A DNA stretch of 9,081 nucleotides, taken from contig VBHE01000291.1 in NCBI GenBank assembly GCA_005889515.1, positions 1 to 9,081 on the forward strand, in the 5' to 3' direction. Positions 1 to 5,660 of this stretch are shown in pieces. Each line of letters starts with the position of its first letter. The stretch's first letter is position 1. Made by a program: the position numbers and the translations under genes. The notes below the pieces were generated by a model that saw nothing but the letters and a program-made list of their open reading frames with translations, was not told the DNA's origin and ran no database searches. Source of the stretch: Chloroflexota bacterium. Lineage in GTDB: Bacteria; Chloroflexota; Dormibacteria; Aeolococcales; Aeolococcaceae.

Positions 1-525
1 GCCGGCGAGGGCGGGGCCGATGATCCGGCAGGTGCTCATCGCCACCGAGCCGAGGGCCACCGCGCTCACCACCAGGCGGCGTTCGACGAGGTCGGCGACG
101 AGCGCCTGCCGGCTCGGCAGGTCGACGGCGTCGGCGGCGCCGAAGACGAGCGCGACCGCGGTGACCGAGGCGAGCGATGCCCGGCCGGTCAGCGCCAGGA
201 CGGCGAGGGTGCCGCTGCTGAGCCCGAGGACCGACTGGGTGACGAGGAGGATGCGGCGCCGCGGCACCCGGTCGGCGAGCGCCCCACCGGCGAGCGAGAG
301 GGCGACGGCGGGCACCCCGTCGGCGGCGGCGACGATGCCGACCGCGGTCTGGCTGTGGGTGAGCTGGAAGACGAAGAAGCCGAGGGCGACGATCTGCATC
401 CAGGTGCCGATCAGCACCGGCCACTGGGCCGCCCAGTACCAGCGGAAGGGGCGCACCTGGAGCGCCGGGGGCAGCCAGCTCGGCCGCGACGCGGTATGGG
501 ACGCGGGCGGCTGGCAGGCGTCCAT
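1..525 (-). CDS. MFS transporter, N-terminal part (cut by left edge)
   Basis: This is the first 175 residues of a major facilitator superfamily secondary transporter; the rest lies beyond the left edge. Translation from the ATG at 525 stays open to base 1. After a proline-rich cytoplasmic N-terminus (residues 1-26) come hydrophobic helices at about 33-54, 60-83, 93-113 and 117-135. A motif-A-like loop (GGALADRVPRRR, about 80-91) sits between helices 2 and 3. The segment DLPSRQALVADLV (about 135-147) resembles the conserved loop of the MFS_3/EntS-like exporter group. An in-frame stop six codons upstream of the ATG leaves this as the only ATG choice. No strong Shine-Dalgarno sequence is seen. 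It follows the FAD oxidoreductase gene by 57 nt on the same strand, so it may be the last gene of that operon or carry its own promoter. By family it could export a metabolite or drug; the substrate cannot be read from this part. Confidence 0.85.
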   Translation of the reverse strand, partial: MDACQPPASHTASRPSWLPPALQVRPFRWYWAAQWPVLIGTWMQIVALGFFVFQLTHSQTAVGIVAAADGVPAVALSLAGGALADRVPRRRILLVTQSVLGLSSGTLAVLALTGRASLASVTAVALVFGAADAVDLPSRQALVADLVERRLVVSAVALGSVAMSTCRIIGPALAG

Positions 526-582
526 GCGTCGATGATCCCATCAACCGCGAAAAGCGCGAACAACGCCCCCGTATCGATCGGG
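526..582 (-). other. Short spacer between FAD oxidoreductase and MFS genes
   Basis: A 57-nt gap, less GC-rich than its surroundings, with only weak 4-bp inverted repeats (for example CCCG/CGGG and CGCG/CGCG). No convincing terminator or promoter is visible, so whether the MFS gene belongs to the operon stays open. Confidence 0.4.
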
Positions 583-1740
583 TCAGATCACGGCCACCTC
601 GGGCTCGCCCTGGCCATGGGCGAAGCGCTCGGGCGCGTAGGGGGCGAGGTCGATCTCCGGCTCGCGTCCGAGCAGCCGCTCGGCGAGCAGGTGCCCGATC
701 GCCGGCGCCTGCATGAACCCGTGGCCGCTGAAGCCGCAGCAGAGCCAGAGCCCCGGCCGCCCCGGGGCCTCGCCGACGATCCCCTGGTGGTCGGGGGACA
801 TCTCGTAGAGCCCCGCCCAGCCGGTGCGGATCCGGCTGCGCTCCAGCGCGGGCAGCCGCCAGGTCGCGTGCTCGATGAGGTGCTCGAGGAAGTCCCAGGC
901 CACGCTGGTGTCGAAGGAGGCGGGCTCGTCGGGGTCGCTCATCCCGAGCAGCAGCCCGTCGCCCTCGGGGTGGAAGTAGAAGGACGTGTGGAAGTCCACG
1001 GTCATCGGCACCGGGCGGCTGAGGGAGAAGGTCTCGGTGAGGAAGATGTGGCGGCGGAAGGGGGTGACCGGGACCTCGATGCCGGCGAGCCGCCCCACCT
1101 GGGCGGCGTGCGGACCGGCGCAGTCGACCACCTTCGGGGTCGCCACCCGGCCCCGGGCGGTGCGCACCGCGGCCACCTCCCCGCCCTCGAGGTCGATCCC
1201 CACCACCTCGATGTCCTCGAGCACGGTGGCCCCCGACCGCCGGGCCGCCGCCGCGTATCCGAGGGTCACCTCGTTGGGGCCGGCGAGCCCGTCGGTCGGG
1301 CACCAGGTGGCGGCGACGAGGTCGTCGGCACGCAGCTCGGGGACCAGCGCGAGCGCGCCGGCGACGTCGAGCAGCTCGACCTCGTGGAGCCCGGCGCCAT
1401 GCTGCACCTCGACGTTGCGGGCGAACTGCGCCGCCTCGTCCTCGGTGCTGGCGAGGAAGAGGTAGCCGATCTGGCGCAGCTCGGCGGAGACGCCGATCTC
1501 CTCGGGAAAGCGCTCGAGCATCGCCCGGCTCAGCCGGCTGACCCGGACGTTCACCGCGGTCGAGAACTGCTGGCGGACGCCGCCGGCGCAGCGGCCGGTG
1601 GAGCCGCCGCCGAGCTCGCCGCGCTCGAGGAGCAGCGGGCGCACCCCCCCGCGACCGAGGTGGTAGGCGAGCGAGCAGCCGACGACGCCGCCGCCGATGA
1701 TCACGCACTCGGCGGTGGCGGGGAGGTCCGCGCGGCTCAC
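583..1740 (-). CDS. DAO-family FAD-dependent oxidoreductase (sarcosine/glycine oxidase-like)
   Basis: A 385-residue flavoprotein of the D-amino-acid oxidase (DAO) fold, which oxidises the C-N bond of primary or secondary amino acids and amines. An N-terminal Rossmann motif (IIGGGVVGCSLAYHL, about 14-28) is followed by the acidic residue that binds the FAD ribose (E39 in LLLERG). Next come the STGRCAGGVRQQFS segment (about 47-60) and a C-terminal FAD-contact region, GWAGLYEMSPDHQGIVG (307-323) and CCGFSGHGFMQAPAIG (334-349). This pattern is typical of sarcosine oxidase beta-subunit, dimethylglycine dehydrogenase and PuuB-like enzymes, and the length is usual for a stand-alone member. The GTG start at 1740 overlaps the hydrolase stop as GTGA, implying translational coupling; no independent Shine-Dalgarno is visible. 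An open frame continues upstream to 2298, but that part is a shadow of the hydrolase gene. The substrate is unknown; sarcosine, proline derivatives, D-amino acids or gamma-glutamyl amines are all possible. Confidence 0.92.
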   Translation of the reverse strand: MSRADLPATAECVIIGGGVVGCSLAYHLGRGGVRPLLLERGELGGGSTGRCAGGVRQQFSTAVNVRVSRLSRAMLERFPEEIGVSAELRQIGYLFLASTEDEAAQFARNVEVQHGAGLHEVELLDVAGALALVPELRADDLVAATWCPTDGLAGPNEVTLGYAAAARRSGATVLEDIEVVGIDLEGGEVAAVRTARGRVATPKVVDCAGPHAAQVGRLAGIEVPVTPFRRHIFLTETFSLSRPVPMTVDFHTSFYFHPEGDGLLLGMSDPDEPASFDTSVAWDFLEHLIEHATWRLPALERSRIRTGWAGLYEMSPDHQGIVGEAPGRPGLWLCCGFSGHGFMQAPAIGHLLAERLLGREPEIDLAPYAPERFAHGQGEPEVAVI

Positions 1741-2579
1741 GCCGCGGCGTCGGTGCCGGCCGGGAGCGGACGGCCGTCGAGGAAGGCTCCGAGCAGCTCG
1801 AGCTGGCGGCGCACGTAGGCCTCGGTCCAGCCGTGGCCCGCGTCCTCGACGAGGGCGAGCCGGCAGCGCTCCCAGCCCCCGGTGAGCCGGCGCAGCCCCT
1901 CGGTGTCGACGATGCGGTCGCCGGCGGCGGCGATGAGCAGCACCTCGTCGGGATGGGTGGCGACCAGCGCGGCGTCGTGCACCCGCAGACCGTCGCGCAG
2001 CCACTCCCGGGACGCCCGGGGATCGGCCCGGCACTGGTTGGCGAAGTTCACCTCGGCGGCACGGCGGTCGACGTCCTTGCCCTCGACCATGAGCCGCTTG
2101 TAGAGGTCGCTCACCACCCGGCGGCGGCTCAGCCAGACGACCCCTTCGAAGAGCCCCGGGGCGGTCATCGCCGCCACCTGGACGTGGAAGCGGCGGCGCA
2201 CCAGATCGGGGGCGAGCAGCGGGGTGTGGAGGAGCAGGCGGCGGACCCGCGCCGGGCGCCGCCGCGCAAGCGCGCACGCCACCGGCGACCCCAGGCACAG
2301 TCCGCCGAGGTCGAAGCGCACCAGCCCGAGGTGGTCGAGAAGCGGCTCGACCGCGGCGGCGATCGCCGCCGACGTGTGCCGCTCGCGCAGCGGCGAGGAC
2401 TCGCCGAACCCCGGCAGGTCGGGAACGACCAGGGTGCGCCGGGTGCAGAGCTCCTCGAACCAGGTCTCGAAGTTCTCCGCCGACCCCAGGAACCCGTGCA
2501 TGAGCACGAGCGGAGGTCCCTCGCCGCCGGTCAGGTAGCGCAGGCGCCTGCCCTGGAGCTCCAGGACGTGCTGATCCAT
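1737..2579 (-). CDS. Alpha/beta hydrolase with Cys in the nucleophile position
   Basis: A 280-residue alpha/beta-hydrolase-fold protein. The oxyanion-hole motif is LMHGFLGS (26-33), followed by the conserved PDLPGFGESS strand-loop (53-62). The nucleophile elbow reads GGLCLGS (92-98), so the nucleophile position is Cys95 (TGC at 2297-2295) instead of the usual Ser. Asp221 (AAGDRIVD) and His249 (EDAGHGW) complete the likely triad, and a cap region lies at about 125-200. Cysteine nucleophiles are known in dienelactone hydrolases (GxCxG) and are uncommon in this HGF/PGFGxS type of hydrolase. The start is taken at the ATG at 2579, 19 nt after the aldehyde dehydrogenase stop; a longer frame to 2726 only adds low-complexity residues overlapping that gene. 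No clear Shine-Dalgarno precedes it, so translation is probably coupled to the upstream gene. It could cleave an ester, lactone, thioester or amide intermediate of the pathway; the substrate is not evident. Confidence 0.92.
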   Translation of the reverse strand: MDQHVLELQGRRLRYLTGGEGPPLVLMHGFLGSAENFETWFEELCTRRTLVVPDLPGFGESSPLRERHTSAAIAAAVEPLLDHLGLVRFDLGGLCLGSPVACALARRRPARVRRLLLHTPLLAPDLVRRRFHVQVAAMTAPGLFEGVVWLSRRRVVSDLYKRLMVEGKDVDRRAAEVNFANQCRADPRASREWLRDGLRVHDAALVATHPDEVLLIAAAGDRIVDTEGLRRLTGGWERCRLALVEDAGHGWTEAYVRRQLELLGAFLDGRPLPAGTDAAA

Positions 2580-2598
2580 GGCGCGTGATTGTGCGTGG

Positions 2599-4080
2599 TC
2601 AGACGTCGATCTGCGCGCGCTGCAGCCTGCCGCTGTAGTCGACGTAGATGCTCTTCCACTCGCTGAACTGGTCGAGGGCGACGGTGCCGGCCTCACGGTG
2701 GCCGTTGCCGGTGTTCTTGATCCCACCGAACGGAAGCTGGATCTCGGCGCCGATGGTGGGGGCGTTGACGTAGACGATCCCCGCCTCCAGCTCGTTGATC
2801 GCCCGGAAACCGGTGCGCAGGTCGGCGGTGTAGAGCGACAGGCTCAGACCGTAGCCGGTGCCGTTCGCCACCTCGAGCGCCTCGTCGAGGGAGTCGACGG
2901 GGATCACCGCGGTGGTGGGGCCGAAGATCTCCTCCTGGGCGATGCGCATCTGCGGGCGCACCTCGGCGAAGATCGTGGGACGGTAGAAGCAGCCGCGGGC
3001 GAGCTCGCCGTCGCGCGCGACCTCGCCGCCGAGGAGCAGCCGGGCGCCCTCCCCGAGTCCGACCTCGGTGTAGGCGTGGATCCGCTCGAGCTGGCGCGCG
3101 TTGATCACCGGGCCGACGTCGACGCCCTCGACCAGGCCGTCGCCGAGGCGAAGCCGAGCCGCGCGGTCGACGAGGGCGTCGGTGAAGTCGGCGAGCCGGG
3201 GGCGGTGCACGATCAGCCGCGAGCTCGCGGTGCAGCGCTGGCCGCTGGTGCCGAACGCCCCCCAGAGGGCGCCGTCGACGGCGAGCTCGACGTCGGCATC
3301 GGCCATGACCACGATCGCGTTCTTGCCGCCCAGCTCCAGCGAGCAGCGCTTGAGCATCCCGCCGCAGAGCCCGGCGATGTGCCGCCCGGTGGGCACGCTG
3401 CCGGTGAAGGAGACGGCGGCGATCCCGGAGTGGCGCACCAGCGCCTCCCCGGCCTCGGGACCGAGGCCGAAGACGATGTTGACGACTCCGGCAGGAAGTC
3501 CCGCCTCCTCGAGGATCTCGACGAGACGCAGCGCGCAGAGCGGGGTGTCCTCGGCGGGCTTGAACACCACGGTGTTGCCGGCGAGGAGCGCGGGGAAGAG
3601 CTTCCAGGTGGGGATGGCGACCGGGAAGTTCCAGGGGGTGATGATCGCCACCGTGCCGAGCGGCTGACGCATGGTCATCGCCCACTTGTCGCGCAGCTCG
3701 CTGGGGACGGTCTGGCCGAAGGGGCGGCGCGCCTCGCCGGCGATGTACTTCGCCATGTCGACGCCCTCCTGGACGTCGCCCCGGGCCTCGACGAGCACCT
3801 TGCCCATCTCCCGGGTCATCAGCCGCGCCATCTCCTCCTTGCGCTCCTCGAGGAGCAGGCCGGCGCGCAGGATGATCTCGCCCCGCGCCGGCCAGGGGGT
3901 CGCCCGCCACGACGCCAGCGCCGCCCGGGCCGCGGCCACCGCAGCGTCGACCTCGGCGGCGCCGCTGCGTGGGAAGACGCCGAGAACCTCGTCGAGGCGC
4001 GCGGGGTTGCGGGACTCGAGCACCGCGTCCGTCGCAGCCTCGACGGAGCGCCCGCCGATGTGGTTGCCGTGCCGCTCCAT
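2599..4080 (-). CDS. NAD(P)-dependent aldehyde dehydrogenase (semialdehyde dehydrogenase candidate)
   Basis: A full-length 493-residue member of the aldehyde dehydrogenase superfamily, which oxidises an aldehyde to a carboxylic acid with NAD or NADP. All key residues are present: the PWNFP motif with Asn151, cofactor lysine in VVFKPAE (Lys174), FTGS (225-228), general base Glu249 in LELGGKN, catalytic Cys283 in GTSGQRCTA, and EEIFGP (383-388). The C-terminus (GNGHREAG then SEWKSIYVDYSG, about 458-484) is distinctive of a subgroup often annotated as semialdehyde dehydrogenase; exact substrate is not deducible. The ATG at 4080 is preceded by AGGAG at 4092-4088 with 7-nt spacing, which fixes the start. 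It is second in the operon, 67 nt behind the aminotransferase. The pairing suggests that it oxidises the semialdehyde made by transamination: succinic semialdehyde from GABA, aminoadipate semialdehyde from lysine, or malonate semialdehyde from beta-alanine. 2-Oxoglutarate semialdehyde is an alternative. Confidence 0.96.
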   Translation of the reverse strand: MERHGNHIGGRSVEAATDAVLESRNPARLDEVLGVFPRSGAAEVDAAVAAARAALASWRATPWPARGEIILRAGLLLEERKEEMARLMTREMGKVLVEARGDVQEGVDMAKYIAGEARRPFGQTVPSELRDKWAMTMRQPLGTVAIITPWNFPVAIPTWKLFPALLAGNTVVFKPAEDTPLCALRLVEILEEAGLPAGVVNIVFGLGPEAGEALVRHSGIAAVSFTGSVPTGRHIAGLCGGMLKRCSLELGGKNAIVVMADADVELAVDGALWGAFGTSGQRCTASSRLIVHRPRLADFTDALVDRAARLRLGDGLVEGVDVGPVINARQLERIHAYTEVGLGEGARLLLGGEVARDGELARGCFYRPTIFAEVRPQMRIAQEEIFGPTTAVIPVDSLDEALEVANGTGYGLSLSLYTADLRTGFRAINELEAGIVYVNAPTIGAEIQLPFGGIKNTGNGHREAGTVALDQFSEWKSIYVDYSGRLQRAQIDV

Positions 4081-4087
4081 GCTCAGG

Positions 4088-4092
4088 CTCCT
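4088..4092 (-). promoter_or_regulatory. Ribosome binding site of the aldehyde dehydrogenase
   Basis: AGGAG on the minus strand, 7 nt before the ATG at 4080. It is the clearest translation start signal inside the leftward operon and shows that the aldehyde dehydrogenase is translated independently of the aminotransferase ahead of it. Confidence 0.75.
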
Positions 4093-4098
4093 AAATCC

Positions 4099-4134
4099 GG
4101 GCGCTCACGCGCCCACCGGAGGGGGCCTCCCTCC
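4099..4134 (-). other. Two tandem hairpins between aminotransferase and aldehyde dehydrogenase genes
   Basis: The 67-nt spacer holds two perfect inverted repeats: GGAGGG/CCCTCC (4118-4123 with 4129-4134, 5-nt loop) and GGGCGC/GCGCCC (4099-4104 with 4109-4114, 4-nt loop). On the transcribed strand they come one after the other just ahead of the AGGAG site. Only a short ATTT follows, so this is not a classical intrinsic terminator. It may be an mRNA processing or stability element, or an attenuator setting the ratio of the two enzymes. The repeats are seen directly; the role is inferred, and chance pairing is easy at this GC content. Confidence 0.45.
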
Positions 4135-4147
4135 TGCCGCTTCCCCC

Positions 4148-5428
4148 CTACGCGCACGCCGCCAGGCTGGCCTCGAGGATGTCCAGCCCCTGGTCGAGCT
4201 CCGTCTCGGGGATGGTGAGCGGGGGGATCACCCGGACGACGCTGTCGTCGCCGCCGCAGCTGAGCAGCAGCAGCCCCGCCTCGAGCGCCGCCGCCCGCAC
4301 CCCGGCGACGGTCCCCGGGTCGGGAGCGCCGCCGTCGGAGGTGAACTCCAGGCCGATCATCAGGCCGAGGCCGCGCACGTCGGAGAGCCGGGGGTTGAGC
4401 GCCGGCCAGCTGCGGGCGCGCTCCAGGATGGCGTCGCCGAGGCGCGCGGAGCGCTCGACCAGCCGCTCGTCGCGGATGGTGCGGATCACCGCGACCGCGG
4501 CGGCGCAGGCGACCGGGTTGCCACCGTAGGTGGTGCCGTGGTCCCCGGGGTGCCAGGCGGCGTTCAGCCGGGCGGTGGCGACCATGGCGGCGACCGGCAT
4601 GCCGTTGCCCAGCCCCTTGGCGAGGCACATGATGTCCGGCCGGGTGTCGGTGTGCTCGACCGCGAAGAAGCGCCCGGTGCGGGCGAACCCGGTCTGCACC
4701 TCGTCGGCGACGAGGAGGATCCCGTGGCGGTCACAGAGCCGCCGCAGCCCGGGCAGGAAGCCCGCCGGCGGGACCACGTAGCCGCCTTCGCCGAGGATCG
4801 GCTCGACCACCACCGCGGCGACGTCCCCGGGGTCGACCGTGCTGGCGAGCAGCCGCTCCACCGCCGCCACCGCCGCCTCGCCGCCGCCCGGCCGCGGGTA
4901 GGGGACGTGATGGATCCCGGGCAGGAGCGGCCCCATGCCGGCGTGGTACTTGGCCTTGGAGGCGGTCAGGCTGAGCGCCCCGTAGGTGCGCCCGTGGAAC
5001 CCGCCGAGGAAGGCGATCACGTCGCTCCGGCGGGTGGCCTTGCGGGCCAGCTTGATCGCCGCCTCGACCGCCTCGGCGCCGCTGTTGCAGAGGAAGACGG
5101 ACTCGAGGCCCTCGGGGGCGACCGCGGCGATCGCCTCCGCCGCCTCGATCATCGGAAGGCTGTGGGTGGTCACCGAGGTGTGGAGGAGGCGGTCGACCTG
5201 GGCGTGGACCGCCTCGACCACCGCCGGATGGCCATGACCGAGGTTGGTGACCCCGATGCCGCAGCCGAAGTCGAGGACGTCGCGACCGTCGACGGTGTGG
5301 AGATGGGCGCCCTGGGCGCGCTCCACCACGAGGTCGCTGTAGCGGCTGTAGCAGCCGGCGACGTGGGCGGCGTCGCGCTCCCTCCAGAGTGCCGCCACGT
5401 CCGGCCCGGGGTCCACGAACTTGGTCAC
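4148..5428 (-). CDS. Class III PLP-dependent aminotransferase (GABA/ornithine/lysine omega-aminotransferase type)
   Basis: A 426-residue fold-type I, class III aminotransferase, a cytosolic PLP enzyme that moves an (often terminal) amino group to a keto acid, usually 2-oxoglutarate. Visible motifs are the phosphate-binding NSGAEA (115-120), FHGRTYGALSLTASK (144-158), VVVEPILGEGGY (206-217), the PLP-ring aspartate in ADEVQTG (Asp242), the Schiff-base lysine in CLAKGLGNGMP (Lys271) and the TTYGGNP loop (299-305). The HGRTxGALSxTASK segment and the GEGG motif favour the 4-aminobutyrate/acetylornithine aminotransferase branch, but substrate is not settled. The start codon is GTG at 5428, supported by a GGAGA Shine-Dalgarno at 5439-5435. 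It is the first gene of the leftward operon and faces the divergent regulatory gap. The next gene is an aldehyde dehydrogenase, the classic partner of an omega-aminotransferase. Confidence 0.95.
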   Translation of the reverse strand: MTKFVDPGPDVAALWRERDAAHVAGCYSRYSDLVVERAQGAHLHTVDGRDVLDFGCGIGVTNLGHGHPAVVEAVHAQVDRLLHTSVTTHSLPMIEAAEAIAAVAPEGLESVFLCNSGAEAVEAAIKLARKATRRSDVIAFLGGFHGRTYGALSLTASKAKYHAGMGPLLPGIHHVPYPRPGGGEAAVAAVERLLASTVDPGDVAAVVVEPILGEGGYVVPPAGFLPGLRRLCDRHGILLVADEVQTGFARTGRFFAVEHTDTRPDIMCLAKGLGNGMPVAAMVATARLNAAWHPGDHGTTYGGNPVACAAAVAVIRTIRDERLVERSARLGDAILERARSWPALNPRLSDVRGLGLMIGLEFTSDGGAPDPGTVAGVRAAALEAGLLLLSCGGDDSVVRVIPPLTIPETELDQGLDILEASLAACA

Positions 5429-5434
5429 AGGCGG

Positions 5435-5439
5435 TCTCC
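5435..5439 (-). promoter_or_regulatory. Ribosome binding site deciding the GTG start of the aminotransferase
   Basis: GGAGA on the minus strand lies 6 nt before the GTG at 5428. It supports this GTG as the true start rather than any downstream codon, consistent with the protein then beginning at a length normal for the family. Confidence 0.65.
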
Positions 5440-5524
5440 GAGAGGGCCGAGAAGGTGCGACCGGGCGCGGACCCGGCCATCCCCGAGGGTACCCCGCCCG
5501 CCCCGTGCCCCTGCGGCGGCGCGG

Positions 5525-5540
5525 TGAAGATCATCCTTCA
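5525..5540. promoter_or_regulatory. Candidate operator: TGAAG-N6-CTTCA dyad
   Basis: A perfect inverted repeat, TGAAG at 5525-5529 and CTTCA at 5536-5540 with a 6-nt centre, ends 5 nt upstream of the candidate -35 box. Size and position fit a dimeric regulator such as a GntR- or Lrp-type protein acting on both divergent operons. No regulator gene is in the window, so the binding protein is unknown. Confidence 0.4.
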
Positions 5541-5545
5541 GTTGA

Positions 5546-5574
5546 TTGACATTGCCCCCGCCTTACGGTTATTT
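5546..5574 (+). promoter_or_regulatory. Candidate promoter of the ABC transporter operon
   Basis: A perfect -35 consensus TTGACA (5546-5551) is followed after 17 nt by TTATTT (5569-5574) as a weak -10 box. Spacing is ideal, and transcription would start near 5581, about 80 nt before the binding-protein start codon. The -10 match is poor (T at both ends only), so the -35 and location carry most of the weight. Confidence 0.5.
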
Positions 5575-5581
5575 CAGGGTC

Positions 5582-5647
5582 CGCGCGTCACCGGCGGGGG
5601 AAACGACGCGCGATCAGCAGTGCCGCCGGGGGGACCCACCGGCCGGT
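5582..5647 (+). other. Structured leader of the binding-protein mRNA
   Basis: Starting almost at the predicted transcription start, CGCGCGTC (5582-5589) pairs perfectly with GACGCGCG (5605-5612) around a 15-nt loop. A second stem, GCCGG (5625-5629) with CCGGC (5639-5643), follows. The latter lies within or next to the perfect palindrome ACCGGCCGGT (5638-5647), which ends 1 nt before the Shine-Dalgarno region. It could influence translation or mRNA stability. I do not recognise a known riboswitch class. Confidence 0.4.
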
Positions 5648-5648
5648 C

Positions 5649-5655
5649 AGAGGAG
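5649..5655 (+). promoter_or_regulatory. Ribosome binding site of the substrate-binding protein
   Basis: AGAGGAG, a strong Shine-Dalgarno sequence, ends 5 nt before the ATG at 5661. Its strength matches the high expression usual for a binding protein, and it confirms the start just ahead of the lipoprotein signal. Confidence 0.8.
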
Positions 5656-5660
5656 ACCCG

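Larger units (their letters stand above)
5429..5660. other. Divergent intergenic regulatory region
   Basis: A 232-nt gap separates the leftward catabolic operon from the rightward transporter operon. Its centre, about 5525-5575, is clearly richer in A/T than everything around it and carries the dyad and promoter elements listed separately. The part nearer the aminotransferase (5440-5520) is GC-rich; no convincing -35/-10 pair for the leftward operon could be picked there, although that operon must start somewhere in this gap. No open reading frame with protein-like character is seen. Confidence 0.8.

Noticed and set aside
355..1818. Plus-strand open frame of 487 codons opposite the FAD oxidoreductase
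   Set aside because: The translation is low-complexity, rich in Gly, Ala, Glu, Arg and His, with no domain motif. It is the mirror of the GC-biased codons of the real gene.
1741..2298. N-terminal extension of the FAD oxidoreductase as a fusion protein
   Set aside because: The extra residues are Arg/Pro/Ala-rich out-of-frame translation of the hydrolase gene; the FAD-binding motif sits at the normal distance from the GTG at 1740.
2578..4218. Plus-strand open frame of 546 codons opposite the aldehyde dehydrogenase
   Set aside because: It covers a gene with every catalytic residue intact on the other strand; its own product is compositionally biased and has no recognisable fold.
5486..5491. 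TACCCT on the minus strand as -10 box for the aminotransferase operon
   Set aside because: No acceptable -35 element lies at the right distance, and the surroundings are uniformly G/C-rich.
3671..5527. Plus-strand open frame of 618 codons, the longest in the window
   Set aside because: It spans two real genes, their spacer and part of the divergent gap. Length alone is not evidence at this GC content, and the protein lacks motifs.
5546..5660. Known riboswitch (glycine, guanidine or SAM class) in the leader
   Set aside because: None of the conserved cores I know could be matched; only generic GC-rich stems are present.
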